From contig JALHOW010000006.1 of assembly GCA_022842785.1 (NCBI GenBank), positions 124,001 to 188,000 of the forward strand: 64,000 nucleotides of DNA, read 5' to 3'. Position numbers and translations under genes: made by a program. Shown here one piece after another: positions 8,417 through 20,151 of the stretch. The stretch is from Hyphomicrobiaceae bacterium (lineage in GTDB: Bacteria; Pseudomonadota; Alphaproteobacteria; Rhizobiales; Hyphomicrobiaceae). The notes under the pieces are model-generated. The model was not told the DNA's origin, searched no databases, and saw nothing but the letters and a program-made list of their open reading frames with translations. Each line of letters opens with the position of its first letter. Position 1 is the first letter of the stretch.

Positions 8417-9403
8417 TCAGGACGTGCGGGTAATGATCTTGGCGAACTGGGCAGGATCCGTATTGCCGCCGGAGATGATCGCGCCGATTGCGCGGCCCTC
8501 GACCGGCACCTTGCCCGTGAGAATGGCGGCAAGGCTCGCGGCGCCACCGGGCTCGACGACGAGCTTCAGTTCCTCGAAGGCAAAGCGCATGGCGTCGCGG
8601 ACTTCGTCGTCCGTCACCGAAACGCCGCCCTTCATGAGGGCGCGGCCAATGGCGAACGTGTGCACGCCGGGGCTCTCTGCCATGAGTGCATCGCAGATGG
8701 AGCCCGAGAGGCGGTCATTGCGCTCGGGCTTGCCGCTGGCGAGCGAGCGGGCGAAGTCATCGAAGCCGGCAGGCTCGACCGTCCACATCTCGGTCGTCGG
8801 GCTCGTATCTTTGACCGCGACGGCGATGCCGCTCGCAAGTCCACCGCCCGAGACGTTGACCAGCACGGCGTCGAGCTTCACCCCGCGACGTGCGATCTCG
8901 GCCATCATCTCGAGACCGGCTGTGCCCTGGCCGGAGATTACGTCCGGGTCATCGAAGGGCGGCACGAAAATAGCCTTGCGCTCCTCGCAGAGGGCCTTCG
9001 CGATGGCGTCGCGGTCCTCGCGCTCGCGGTCGTAGAGCACGACCTCGCCACCGAAAGCCTTGGTCCGCGCGACCTTGATCGGCGGGGCATCCTTCGGCAT
9101 GACGATCGCGGATCGGAGCCCGCACAGCGTAGCCGCTGCTGCGACGCCCTGGGCGTGATTGCCCGAGGAGGAGGCGACGACACCGCCCGGAAAGGCCTTA
9201 GGATCGACCTGCGAGATCTTGTTATAGGCGCCGCGGAACTTGAAGGCACCGACCCGCTGCAGGCTCTCGCATTTGAGGAACACGCGTCCGCCGACCAGCT
9301 TGTTGAGCGCGGGGTGCTCGAGAAGGGGTGTCGTGACGATGTGCGGCGCGAGCCGCTCGGCGGCAGAGCGGATCATATCGATCGTCACGGGAAGCGTCGG
9401 CAT
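8417..9403 (-). CDS. Threonine/serine dehydratase-family PLP enzyme
   Basis: A 328-residue fold-type II PLP enzyme. FKFRGA places the Schiff-base lysine at residue 55, SSSGNHAQGVA is the substrate-carboxylate loop, and SGGGLASG is the phosphate-binding glycine loop. It lacks the C-terminal ACT-like regulatory domain of biosynthetic IlvA, so it resembles catabolic threonine ammonia-lyase (TdcB) or serine racemase/dehydratase. The reaction is probably L-threonine or L-serine to the 2-oxoacid plus ammonia. The frame extends to 9640 but homologous sequence begins at MPTLPV (9403). It stands alone on the minus strand, divergent from glmM. Confidence 0.88.
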   Translation of the reverse strand: MPTLPVTIDMIRSAAERLAPHIVTTPLLEHPALNKLVGGRVFLKCESLQRVGAFKFRGAYNKISQVDPKAFPGGVVASSSGNHAQGVAAAATLCGLRSAIVMPKDAPPIKVARTKAFGGEVVLYDREREDRDAIAKALCEERKAIFVPPFDDPDVISGQGTAGLEMMAEIARRGVKLDAVLVNVSGGGLASGIAVAVKDTSPTTEMWTVEPAGFDDFARSLASGKPERNDRLSGSICDALMAESPGVHTFAIGRALMKGGVSVTDDEVRDAMRFAFEELKLVVEPGGAASLAAILTGKVPVEGRAIGAIISGGNTDPAQFAKIITRTS

Positions 9404-9729
9404 GGCGGGGCTCGTGGATCCTGGAGTGGTCGGCGGAAGGCAGGCGCGCCCGCTCCATACACCAGGCGGGTTCATTAGACCATGGATGTCGTCGCGCGTG
9501 CCCGGGGCGCGGAGGGCTGCGCCCAAGTCGGGCAAATGTCGAGGATGGCCTTGAATCTTCACAATGTATTTCAGGTCTGGGTAATTCAGCTCTGGCGGCC
9601 CGGATTGAAGTATAGAAGTCTGACAGGGGAGAGTTCGCACTTGCAGCCGTGACGCGGCGCGACTACCGGTGCAGCATGATCCCGACGCATGGTGTTATCG
9701 GCATCGCGTCTGGAATGGAGGGACTGAAG
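9404..9729. other. Intergenic gap between divergent genes, no feature seen
   Basis: This 326-base gap separates the threonine dehydratase start from the glmM start. It should hold both promoters, but I could not pick out a convincing pair of -35/-10 boxes, a hairpin or an RNA gene. In-frame extensions of both neighbours run into it without homology-like sequence. Confidence 0.5.
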
Positions 9730-11085
<1,356 letters not shown>

Positions 11086-11119
11086 GAAACTCTCCGCAGC
11101 AAACTTTGGAGTGCGCTCC

Positions 11120-11899
11120 GTGTCCGATGACATCCTTCAGAATCTCGACAGTGGCGTGCTTACGGTGACGCTGAACCGGCCGGAGAAATACAACGCGCTC
11201 ACATTCGATATGTACGACGCGATCACCGAGATCTGCTCGAGCATACCGGCCGACGGCTCGGTGAAGGCCATTGTTTTTCGCGGTGCCGGCGGCAAGGCTT
11301 TCGCGGCGGGGACAGACATCTCCCTGTTCCGCAGTTTCGAGACACCCGAGCAGGGCATCGCCTACGAGAAGAATGCCGACAAGGTGTTCACCGCGCTCGA
11401 GCGCTGCCCCGTGCCGACCATCGCGGCCATCACCGGCGCCTGCACGGGCGGCGGCGCGGGGATCGCGGCGTGCTGTGACATGCGCATTGCCACGCGCTCA
11501 TTGAAGTATGGATTCCCCATCGCGCGCACGCTCGGCAATTGCCTGTCGGCGGCGACGCTTGCGCGCCTTGTTGCCCTGATCGGCGAGGCTGGCGTGATCG
11601 ATCTCATTTATACCTCGCGGCTCATCGAGGCAGACGAGGCGCTCCGCAAAGGTCTCGTCAACGAGATCGTCGAGGATCACGCCGCCGTTGTGGCGCGGGC
11701 GGATGCGCTCGCGCGCCAGATCGCGGGACATGCGCCGTTGACCATGCGTGTGACCAAAGAACTATTGCGCCGCCTGCGTCAGCGCCATCCCACCGTCGAT
11801 GACGACGATTTGATTGGCATGGTCTACACGAGCGCCGATTTCCGCGAAGGTCTGGACGCCTTCCTGAGTAAGCGGAAGCCCAATTGGCAAGGGCGCTGA
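11120..11899 (+). CDS. Enoyl-CoA hydratase/isomerase family protein
   Basis: A crotonase-fold protein of about 260 residues. It shows the N-terminal TVTLNRPEKYNAL motif, the oxyanion-hole segment FAAGTDISLF and the second glycine-rich block GACTGGGAGIAACCDMRIA, where active hydratases often carry a Glu; Gly-rich residues occupy that region here, so hydratase activity is not assured. GTG 11120 is chosen because GGAG lies 8 bases upstream at 11108-11111; GTG 11111 is possible. It begins 34 bases after glmM and could be read through from it. Confidence 0.85.
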   Translation: MSDDILQNLDSGVLTVTLNRPEKYNALTFDMYDAITEICSSIPADGSVKAIVFRGAGGKAFAAGTDISLFRSFETPEQGIAYEKNADKVFTALERCPVPTIAAITGACTGGGAGIAACCDMRIATRSLKYGFPIARTLGNCLSAATLARLVALIGEAGVIDLIYTSRLIEADEALRKGLVNEIVEDHAAVVARADALARQIAGHAPLTMRVTKELLRRLRQRHPTVDDDDLIGMVYTSADFREGLDAFLSKRKPNWQGR

Positions 11900-12074
11900 G
11901 ACGCATTCTTCCCCATCCGCCCGCCGGATACTGCGGCGCTGTCAATAGCCGCTAGCAGCGATCACTAACATATCAGCGCTTGCCTAAGCGATTGCTGCGG
12001 CGTACCCTTTAGTTGCCCAAACACGATCCCGAAAACGGGACAATGAAGAACGGGCCATCAAAGGGAGGTTTCTC

Positions 12075-13400
12075 ATGTCGCGTGTTTCACGCCGGCAGTT
12101 TCTGGCTTCGTCCAGCGTCGGCGCAATTGCAGCATCCACCGGCGGTCTCGCCGGCATCCTCGCAACCGGCCGCGCTCCGGCCTATGCCCAGCAGACGACG
12201 GTGCACTGGCTTCGCTGGAACGACTTCGTTCCTGCGTGCGATACGCTGTTGCGCCAGAAGCTGCTGCCAGAAGCGGAGAAGGCACTCGGTATCAAGGTCC
12301 GCTATGAGACGGTGAACGGCAACGATCTACAGCCGCGCATCACGTCAGGCATCCAGTCGGGCGCCGGTCCCGATCTGCTCATGCTCTTCAACAACCACCC
12401 GCATCTTTATCAGGCGAGCCTCGCGGACCTGAGCGATGTCGCTGGTGAGATCGCCAAGGATCAAGGCGGTTGGTACAAACTCTGCTCGGCGAACAGCTCA
12501 TCGGGCGGCAAGTTCTTCTCCATGCCGATGGCGATCATCGGCGCCATGAACGCCTACCGCAAATCGTGGTTCGCCGAAGTCGGCCACAACGAATTCCCGA
12601 AGACGTGGGATCAGTATCGCGACGCCGGCAAGAAGCTGAAGGCGAAGGGGTATCCGATCGGTCAGTCGCTCGGCCAGTCGTTCGGTGATCCGCCGACGTT
12701 CGCCTATCCGCTGCTGTGGTCGTTCGGTGGTGCCGAGATCGACGACAAGGGCAAGGTCGTCATCAACTCGAAGGCGACGGTTGATGCCGTCAAGTGGATG
12801 GCCTCCGCGTGGACCGAGTCCTTCGATGAGGGCGGCCTCGCCTGGGACGACGCGTCGAACAATCGCGCCTTCCTCGCCGGTACGATCTGCTCAACGCTCA
12901 ATGGCGCCTCGATCTACATCGAAGCATCGCGCAAGCCCGAGCAGTACAAGACCGCCGACGGCAAGCCGCTCAAGGATGACATCCTGCACGCGCCGCTGCC
13001 GGGAGGTCCCGCGGGGCAGTTCGGTTTCCACACGTACACCTCGCACGTGATGCCGAGCTACTCGAAGAACCAGCAGGCGACGAAGGATCTGCTGCGCTTC
13101 ATTCATAAGAAGGAGAACTACGATCAGTGGTTCTCGACGGGCCTCGGCTTCTACACGCCGGGCACGACCGGATGGGAAAACCACGATCTGTGGAAGAAGG
13201 ATCCCGTGATGGCGCCGTTCGCGGTGGCTGGCAAGATGGGCCTGACACCCGGTCACCCCGGTGAGCCGAATGCCAAGGCCGCCGAGGTGCTGACGAAGTA
13301 CCTGATCGGCAACATGTTCGCCGGCGCGATCCGCGGCCAGAAGGCCGAGGATGCGGTTGCAGCGTGTGAGAAGCAGCTCAAGGCGATCTACGAGGGCTGA
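12075..13400 (+). CDS. Carbohydrate ABC transporter substrate-binding protein (CUT1), Tat-exported
   Basis: A 441-residue periplasmic binding protein of cluster B. The N-terminus has a twin-arginine-type signal (SRRQFLASS) followed by a hydrophobic stretch and a likely cleavage after PAYA. The mature part has features of family 1 sugar-binding proteins (AGPDLLMLFNN, TWDQYRDAGKKLKAKG, GFHTYTSHVMPSYSKNQ). GGGAGG lies 7 bases before the ATG. It is the first gene of a four-gene importer operon and captures the sugar or polyol; the ligand is not known. A strong hairpin follows it, as is common after highly expressed binding-protein genes. Confidence 0.92.
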   Translation: MSRVSRRQFLASSSVGAIAASTGGLAGILATGRAPAYAQQTTVHWLRWNDFVPACDTLLRQKLLPEAEKALGIKVRYETVNGNDLQPRITSGIQSGAGPDLLMLFNNHPHLYQASLADLSDVAGEIAKDQGGWYKLCSANSSSGGKFFSMPMAIIGAMNAYRKSWFAEVGHNEFPKTWDQYRDAGKKLKAKGYPIGQSLGQSFGDPPTFAYPLLWSFGGAEIDDKGKVVINSKATVDAVKWMASAWTESFDEGGLAWDDASNNRAFLAGTICSTLNGASIYIEASRKPEQYKTADGKPLKDDILHAPLPGGPAGQFGFHTYTSHVMPSYSKNQQATKDLLRFIHKKENYDQWFSTGLGFYTPGTTGWENHDLWKKDPVMAPFAVAGKMGLTPGHPGEPNAKAAEVLTKYLIGNMFAGAIRGQKAEDAVAACEKQLKAIYEG

Positions 13401-13422
13401 GGCTTTCTGATCGGAATGGCAT

Positions 13423-13447
13423 GACCGGAGCGCTTGGCGCTCCGGTC
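13423..13447 (+). other. Strong intercistronic hairpin after the binding-protein gene
   Basis: GACCGGAGCGC pairs perfectly with GCGCTCCGGTC (11 base pairs) around a 3-base loop, 20 bases after the binding-protein stop. No T-tract follows, so it more likely stabilises the 3' end of the upstream message or causes partial read-through than terminates fully. This would explain higher binding-protein than permease expression. Confidence 0.8.
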
Positions 13448-13524
13448 TCTGGCCAAATCGGGGCGGTCGGCAGGTTCGGCCTGCCACCGGCTCTCATGAC
13501 ATCTTCCGAAAGGACGGAACGCCG

Positions 13525-14460
13525 ATGGCTGTTGCGGCGTCAACTTCGACCTCAGAACGCGTGATCGTGGCCAAGGCCAAATGGCGGCCGCTCGAGAACG
13601 AGCGCAATCTCGCATGGCTCCTGCTCTTGCCGACGATGGTGCTGCTCGGGCTGTTCATCGCCTACCCGTTCATGCGTGGCCTGTTGCTTTCGGTGACGGA
13701 CACACGCGTCGGCATCCCCGGGGAGTTCGTCGGCCTCGCCAACTTTCGGCGGCTCGCGTCGGATCCGATCTTTCACGCCGTCGTCTGGAATACCTGCTGG
13801 TACACGCTGGTCACGACGATCTTCAAGCTGGGCCTCGGGCTCTGGCTGGCGCTGCTGTTGAACCGATCCTTCAAGTTCAAGGCTTTCACGCGCGCCTTCA
13901 TCCTGTTGCCGTTCATCATTCCAACGGTGCTCTCCACCTTCGCGTGGAAGTGGATGTTTGACCCGACCTTCAGCGTCCTCAACTGGATGCTCTACCAGAC
14001 GGGCATCATCCGCGTCGCCATCAACTGGCTCGGCGACGGCGATCTCGCCATGCTCTCGATCATCATCGTCAACATCTGGCGCGGCGTACCGTTCTTTGCG
14101 ATCTCGCTGCTCGCCGGTCTCCAGACGATCAGCCCAGACCTGAACGAGGCCGCGGCGATAGACGGCGCACGCCCCTTGCAGCGCTTCTGGTACATAACCT
14201 GGCCGCTGCTCCTGCCGGTGACGATGGTTGTGATGCTCTTCTCGGTCATCCAGACATTCGCCGACTTCCAGATCGTCTACGTCATGACGGGTGGCGGGCC
14301 GGCCAATGCGACGCATCTGTTCGCGACGTATGCCTACCAGCTCGGTGTCGGTACGGGGCTCTTGAGTCAGGGTGCAGCCGTCTCGCTTGCGATGTTTCCG
14401 ATCCTCCTGCTGATCGTGATCGTCCAGCTGCTCTACATTCGCCGCGTGGAGGTTCGCTGA
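13525..14460 (+). CDS. Sugar ABC transporter permease (MalF/UgpA-like)
   Basis: A 311-residue inner-membrane permease with about six hydrophobic segments. The EAA loop that docks on the ATPase is EAAAIDGARPLQRFWYITWP near residue 210. The N-terminus is a cytoplasmic tail of about 30 residues before the first membrane segment (LAWLLLLPTMVLLGLFIAYP). It pairs with the next permease to form the channel. Its stop TGA shares the final A with the ATG of the next gene, implying coupled translation. Confidence 0.93.
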   Translation: MAVAASTSTSERVIVAKAKWRPLENERNLAWLLLLPTMVLLGLFIAYPFMRGLLLSVTDTRVGIPGEFVGLANFRRLASDPIFHAVVWNTCWYTLVTTIFKLGLGLWLALLLNRSFKFKAFTRAFILLPFIIPTVLSTFAWKWMFDPTFSVLNWMLYQTGIIRVAINWLGDGDLAMLSIIIVNIWRGVPFFAISLLAGLQTISPDLNEAAAIDGARPLQRFWYITWPLLLPVTMVVMLFSVIQTFADFQIVYVMTGGGPANATHLFATYAYQLGVGTGLLSQGAAVSLAMFPILLLIVIVQLLYIRRVEVR

Positions 14461-15311
14461 TGATCGAAGGTGCGGTCTGGCGCCGCTGGGTGTTCTTCTA
14501 CATCCCGCTCACGCTCTTCCTGATCTTCCTGCTGTTCCCGTTCTACTGGATGCTCATCACGACATTCCGGCCGGACGGTGAGCTCTATCGCCCGTGGCGG
14601 GCGGCGAATTACACGCCCTTCTGGACGTGGAATCCGACACTCGATCACATCGCCTATCTCTTCCGCGAGACGATGTTCGCGACGTGGCTATGGAACACCA
14701 TGTTCATAGCCATCGCGTCGACCATCATCTCGCTCATCTGCGGCGTGTTCGCTGGTTACGCGCTCGCGCGGCTGAACTTCCCCTTCGCGGGAAGCCTCGG
14801 CACGGGCATCTTCATCACGTACCTCGTACCGCAGACGCTGCTCTTCATTCCGCTTTCGGAGATCATCCGAAACTACAAGCTCGGCGACACACCATGGTCG
14901 CTGATCCTGACCTATCCCACATTCCTCATACCCTTCTGTACGTGGCTGATGATGGGCTACTTCAAAGCCGTGCCGAAGGAGCTTGAAGAATGCGCCCGAA
15001 TAGATGGCGCATCGCGATGGCAGGCGATGCTCTACATCATCATTCCGGTCGCCATTCCGGGCATTCTCTCCGCGGGCATCTTCGCCTTCACGCTCTCGTG
15101 GAACGAGTTCATCTACGCGCTGGTGTTCCTCTCGAGCCCCGAGCAGAAGACCGTGCCGGTGGGCGTTGTCTCGGAGCTGATACGCGGCGACGTCTTCTTC
15201 TGGGGGCCACTGATGGCGGGCGCATTGCTTGGGTCGATCCCAGTCGCGATCGCCTACTCCTTCTTCGTCGAACACTACGTTTCTGGCCTCACGGGCTCGG
15301 TCAAGGGATAG
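14460..15311 (+). CDS. Sugar ABC transporter permease (MalG/UgpE-like)
   Basis: A 283-residue inner-membrane permease of the MalG type. It has about six hydrophobic segments and the EAA loop [21 protein letters not shown] near residue 178. It overlaps the stop of the preceding permease by one base, and the ATPase gene begins 8 bases downstream. Together with the other three genes it forms a complete CUT1 importer. Confidence 0.93.
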   Translation: MIEGAVWRRWVFFYIPLTLFLIFLLFPFYWMLITTFRPDGELYRPWRAANYTPFWTWNPTLDHIAYLFRETMFATWLWNTMFIAIASTIISLICGVFAGYALARLNFPFAGSLGTGIFITYLVPQTLLFIPLSEIIRNYKLGDTPWSLILTYPTFLIPFCTWLMMGYFKAVPKELEECARIDGASRWQAMLYIIIPVAIPGILSAGIFAFTLSWNEFIYALVFLSSPEQKTVPVGVVSELIRGDVFFWGPLMAGALLGSIPVAIAYSFFVEHYVSGLTGSVKG

Positions 15312-15318
15312 ACGCACT

Positions 15319-16416
<1,098 letters not shown>

Positions 16417-16420
16417 GTCT

Positions 16421-16555
16421 ATCGCGCCTTCGGCACGAGTGGGGCCGCAGGCCCCACGCCCCGCGGGGGGGGGGGCGCCCCCCCCCCCCCGGGGGGGGGC
16501 CCCCCCCCCCACGCCCCGCCTGGGGGACACCCCCAGACCCCCGTCTTTTGTGGCT
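16421..16555. repeat. GC-rich palindromic element (copy A) with long G and C homopolymers
   Basis: Ordered pieces are CGCGCCTTCGGCACGAGTGG, a GGGGCC/GGCCCC hairpin, then runs of 11 G (16465-16475), 13 C (16478-16490), 9 G (16491-16499) and 11 C (16500-16510), followed by GGGGGACACCCCC and GACCCCCGTCTTTT. The outer pieces match the reverse complement of 54722-54800, so this is one copy of a dispersed element. The homopolymer tracts are absent from the other copy and may be an expansion or a base-calling/assembly artefact. Confidence 0.75.
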
Positions 16556-16574
16556 ATGAGTTCGCGCCGGGCAC

Positions 16575-17237
16575 CTACCTATACTTCCCGTCCCAGCCTT
16601 CGGGAACGCCGGTAACCTTGCCGTCCTTGTCGACTTCGGGGCGGTTCATGGAGAATGTCGTCTCAGGCGTGACGACCGCGTATTCCATGTAACCCATGCG
16701 TCCGAGCGGGCGCATTTCGGATGTATTGACGATGCCATCCTTGACGAAACGGTCGTCAATGTGGATGCCGACGACGTAGCCGACGACCATGCTGAAGCCG
16801 CCCTTCTGCGGCGCGATGGCGGGTAGCTCGATGACCTGGTGGAGCTTGCACTCGAAGACGGCCGCAGCCTCCTTGACGTAGGGCGCCTTTACCAGCTTGC
16901 CGCGTACGCCCGTGAGGCCCGAGAGCGGGAACTCGTCGACATTGGCCGGCACGGCTGCCGAGGACATGTTCATGTGCTCGCGCAGATCCCACGTCGACAT
17001 GGAGCACGTGAACTCGCCGTTCTCCTGGACGTTGCGTAGCGAGTCCTTGATGCCGCCGGATCCGAACACGACGTAGTGCGGCCGGTCGCCGACCGCATTG
17101 AAGAAGCTGTACGGCGCCAGGTTCGCGATGCCGTCATTGCTGACGGTGCCGATCCAACCAATGGGGCGCGGGGCCATCAGCGCCTTGAAGGGGTCGTGCT
17201 TGAGTCCGTGCTTGTTTTCGAGGGCGTCATAGAACAT
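16575..17237 (-). CDS. Flavin reductase-like FMN-binding split-barrel protein
   Basis: A 220-residue protein of the flavin reductase domain family. The hallmark PRPIGWIGTVSNDGIANLAPYSFFN stretch near residues 23-47 and GVRGKLVKAPYVKEA near 110 are typical of this group, which binds FMN and reduces flavin or acts with oxygenases; many members have unknown substrates. It lies 24 bases downstream of the nitroreductase gene on the same strand, so the two flavoproteins are likely co-transcribed. Confidence 0.85.
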   Translation of the reverse strand: MFYDALENKHGLKHDPFKALMAPRPIGWIGTVSNDGIANLAPYSFFNAVGDRPHYVVFGSGGIKDSLRNVQENGEFTCSMSTWDLREHMNMSSAAVPANVDEFPLSGLTGVRGKLVKAPYVKEAAAVFECKLHQVIELPAIAPQKGGFSMVVGYVVGIHIDDRFVKDGIVNTSEMRPLGRMGYMEYAVVTPETTFSMNRPEVDKDGKVTGVPEGWDGKYR

Positions 17238-17261
17238 TCGTTTCTTCTCCAGTTCGGCAGA

Positions 17262-17837
17262 TCAGGCCTGCCAGCGCGTGACGATGTCGGCAAGGGCGGG
17301 GCGCTCGCGGTCCTCCTGCGGGGCGCTGTCGGTGCCGATATAGACGAAGCCCGCGACGCGCTCGTTGGCGGCAAGGCTTAGGGCCTTGTTGATCGTATTG
17401 CTGAAGCTGTACCACTCGGTGATCCAGCACGTGCCATAGCCGAGCGCGTTGGCCGCAAGGCAGAGATTGAAGGCGGCTGCGCCACACGACAGAAGCTGCT
17501 CGATTTCCGGAGCGCCCGTATTGGGCACGACGCGCGAGATGACGCACACGACGGTCGGCGCGCGCATGAGACGGGCGCGCTCGGCTTCGAGGCGTACAGC
17601 CGACGGTGGCTCCTTTTCCTCGGCAGCGACGGCGTTGGCCAGCAGTTCGCCGAACTTGGCGCGTGCTTCGCCCTCGAAAACGATAAAACGCCAGGGAACC
17701 AGCTTCTTGTGGTCGGGTACGCGGGCGGCGCAGGTCAGGATCGTATCGAGCTGAGCCGCGGTCGGGCCTGGAGCGGTCAGCAGTGCGGCCTTGGCCGATC
17801 GGCGCTTCAGCAGCAATTCCAGTGTCGGATTGGTCAT
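17262..17837 (-). CDS. Nitroreductase family protein
   Basis: A 191-residue FMN-dependent oxidoreductase. The N-terminal RRSAKAALLTAPGPT and AARVPDHKKLVPWRFIVFEG motifs, the central LLSCGAAAFNLCLAANALGYGTCWITEW and the C-terminal FVYIGT stretch match the YdjA-like branch of nitroreductases. Such proteins are homodimers that reduce nitro compounds, quinones or related substrates using NAD(P)H. The frame extends upstream to 18092, but homologous sequence begins at MTNPTLELLL (17837). It is divergent from the VWA gene and upstream of the flavin reductase. Confidence 0.87.
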   Translation of the reverse strand: MTNPTLELLLKRRSAKAALLTAPGPTAAQLDTILTCAARVPDHKKLVPWRFIVFEGEARAKFGELLANAVAAEEKEPPSAVRLEAERARLMRAPTVVCVISRVVPNTGAPEIEQLLSCGAAAFNLCLAANALGYGTCWITEWYSFSNTINKALSLAANERVAGFVYIGTDSAPQEDRERPALADIVTRWQA

Positions 17838-17935
17838 GCTCTTTCCATACAGACGTGCGTGCAGATAGTGGCGGCGCGGGCCGATGGCGGTCCAGGCCGG
17901 CGCAATCTCGCTAATGCATACCACCTTGAGGTACA

Positions 17936-20002
17936 ATGGCGCGAACGCGAACCGCCGAGAAGCCCACCCCGATGCATGACAAGACCCGAATGAGGCATCG
18001 CTGCGACTTCTGCTGGTCCTGGGGCCGGTCTTGGATCTTGCGGCCCGTCCTGGCTGCATGGGCGGGTTTTGCGCTGCTTCTACCGGTGGCAACGGCCGCG
18101 GCCGCCGAAGGGCCGGTACTGACGGTCGTCATGGACGGTTCAGGCTCCATGTGGGGCAAGCTCGGTGCCGAGCGGCTGGCGAAGTTCCAGGTCGTGCGCC
18201 AGGGGCTCGCTGAGGCCCTGCCGAAGTTGCCGGCGGCGACACGGGTCGGCCTGCTTGCCTTTGGCCACCGACGGACGGGCTGTCAGGATGTTGAGGTCCT
18301 GCGGGCCCCCGAGGTGGGCGAGCATGGGCGCGTCGCCGAGCTGCTCAATGAGTTCAATCCCAAGGGACGCGGGCCGGTGACGGCCGCGATCCAGGGCGCG
18401 CTCGAGACCATGCCGAAGGATGGGCAGGGCACCATCCTCCTCGTGCACGATGATCTCGACAACTGCCAGCAGAACCCCTGCGCGCTGATGGAAAGCATCA
18501 AGGCGCAGTATCCGCGGCTGATCATCCACGTGCTGTCGATCGGTCTCGGCCATGCCGATGCGCGGCAAATGCAGTGCCTGACAGTCCCGACAAACGGCCA
18601 GCATTATCTCGTCACGACGGGTGCGCAGATCGTCAATGCCATCGCCGAGGTGACCGAGATTGCGGCGCGTATGCCGCGGCCGGCCTCGCCCATCGCGCGC
18701 GGGCCCGCAAGCGCACCACAAATGCCGACGCCGGATGGCCCTGGCGTGCACCTCGTTGCGACGCTCGGTGCCACATTGCCCGCGCCCGATCTTCCGGTGC
18801 GTTGGCGCGTGGAGCGGCTCGGCAGTGGTGAGGCTCCAGCCCTGCAGCAGTTCGAGGGCGGTGCCGTGACGCTGCCGCTCCCCCGCGGACGGTATGCGGC
18901 GACCGCGGAAATGGATCGGCTGTCGACCCGCCAGGAGTTCGACGTGACGGATGTTCCGTCCACCCGGATGCAGGTCGCGCTTCAGGGTGGCACGCTGAAC
19001 ATTGCAGCACTGGCCGGCCGCGCGAACAAGCCGCTCGACGGCACGCGCTTCATCATTCGCTCACTCGCTGCGACAGGCGAGAGCAAGCCGGCGCAGGCAG
19101 GCGCGACGCCATCGAGCTGGATTGCCCGCGGGCCGAGGAGTGAAGTCGCGTTGCCGGCCGGGTCATATGAAATCGTGGTCATGCTCGGCAGTATCCGTGT
19201 TGCCCAGGAGGCGACTGTGGTCGCGGGAGAGCGGCGCGCCGTAGAGGTGCGCCTGCCGGTCGGTGAGCTGGAGCTGGCGGCCATCCCGCACGAAGGCAGC
19301 AACCGACTCGAGCAGGTCACCTACGTCATTCAGGAAGATGATCCCAACTCGCCGCAAGGGCGGCGCGAGGTCGCGCGATCGGCCGCTGCGCGGCCCGTGT
19401 TCACACTGCCGGCGGGCACGTATCACGTGATCGCAACCCATGGTGCGGTAGAGGTCCGTGATCGCGTGGCGATCGGCGCCGGCGAGGTGGTGCGCCGCGA
19501 CCTGCTGCTCAATTCGGCGGAGATCAATCTCGTTTCGGGGCTCGTATCGCGCCTTGGGAGCACGCCCGATGAAGTGCAATGGCGCGTCGTGTCGATCGAT
19601 CGCCGCGATGCAAAGCCGGTTCGGATCTACGGCGAGAATGCGCGCGTGACGCTGGCGGCGGGCAAGTACCGCATCGAAGGCCGGTTTGGCCCACTCAATG
19701 CGGAGGCGAGCCGCGACATCTCGATCGCGGCCGGCGCCCGCGAGAACGTGTCACTCACGCCACCTGCGGCGCGCGTCCAGCTGCGGCTCGCGGCGGAGCC
19801 CGGCGAGGCCGTGACCGACATCTTCTGGAAAGTGCGGCTGCAGAACGGACCCATCGTGTGGAGTTCGACCGAAAGCGAGCCCGTGGGCCTGCTGCAGCAG
19901 GGCAGCTACGTCATCGAGGTGCAGACGCGACAGGCGCGACATGAACGAGTGGCCGAAATCCGGGCCGGCGCCGACCGGGTGCTGATCGTCGGGGAGAACT
20001 GA
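17936..20002 (+). CDS. Exported von Willebrand factor A domain protein with repeated beta domains
   Basis: A 688-residue protein with an N-terminal signal sequence or anchor (hydrophobic stretch ending near ATAAAAEG at about residue 60). A VWA domain follows with a perfect MIDAS start, DGSGSMWG (about residues 67-74), and conserved LLAFGHRRTGCQDVE. The C-terminal 400 residues hold about five copies of a unit of 85-95 residues with the pattern LPAGxYxV...AGExxxVxV. The same unit makes up the next protein. It probably acts in the periplasm or at the surface in metal-dependent adhesion or assembly. ATG 17936 is used; Met at 17972 is an alternative start. Confidence 0.82.
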   Translation: MARTRTAEKPTPMHDKTRMRHRCDFCWSWGRSWILRPVLAAWAGFALLLPVATAAAAEGPVLTVVMDGSGSMWGKLGAERLAKFQVVRQGLAEALPKLPAATRVGLLAFGHRRTGCQDVEVLRAPEVGEHGRVAELLNEFNPKGRGPVTAAIQGALETMPKDGQGTILLVHDDLDNCQQNPCALMESIKAQYPRLIIHVLSIGLGHADARQMQCLTVPTNGQHYLVTTGAQIVNAIAEVTEIAARMPRPASPIARGPASAPQMPTPDGPGVHLVATLGATLPAPDLPVRWRVERLGSGEAPALQQFEGGAVTLPLPRGRYAATAEMDRLSTRQEFDVTDVPSTRMQVALQGGTLNIAALAGRANKPLDGTRFIIRSLAATGESKPAQAGATPSSWIARGPRSEVALPAGSYEIVVMLGSIRVAQEATVVAGERRAVEVRLPVGELELAAIPHEGSNRLEQVTYVIQEDDPNSPQGRREVARSAAARPVFTLPAGTYHVIATHGAVEVRDRVAIGAGEVVRRDLLLNSAEINLVSGLVSRLGSTPDEVQWRVVSIDRRDAKPVRIYGENARVTLAAGKYRIEGRFGPLNAEASRDISIAAGARENVSLTPPAARVQLRLAAEPGEAVTDIFWKVRLQNGPIVWSSTESEPVGLLQQGSYVIEVQTRQARHERVAEIRAGADRVLIVGEN

Positions 20003-20151
20003 GCCCGGCGCGGCATGGTCGTACTGGCCATTCTGGCGCCAAAGTCATAGGGCTAAGCGGCGTCGGAGGGCTGGGTCGATTGATTCGCCCTGGACGGTCA
20101 CGTTCAAGCTTCGCCGGGACGGCCGGCTCGCATCGGTTGGGGAGCGCATTA

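Noticed and set aside
12000-12074. Possible riboswitch before the sugar importer
   Set aside because: Only a small CCCG/CGGG hairpin and a normal ribosome site are seen; there is no larger fold.
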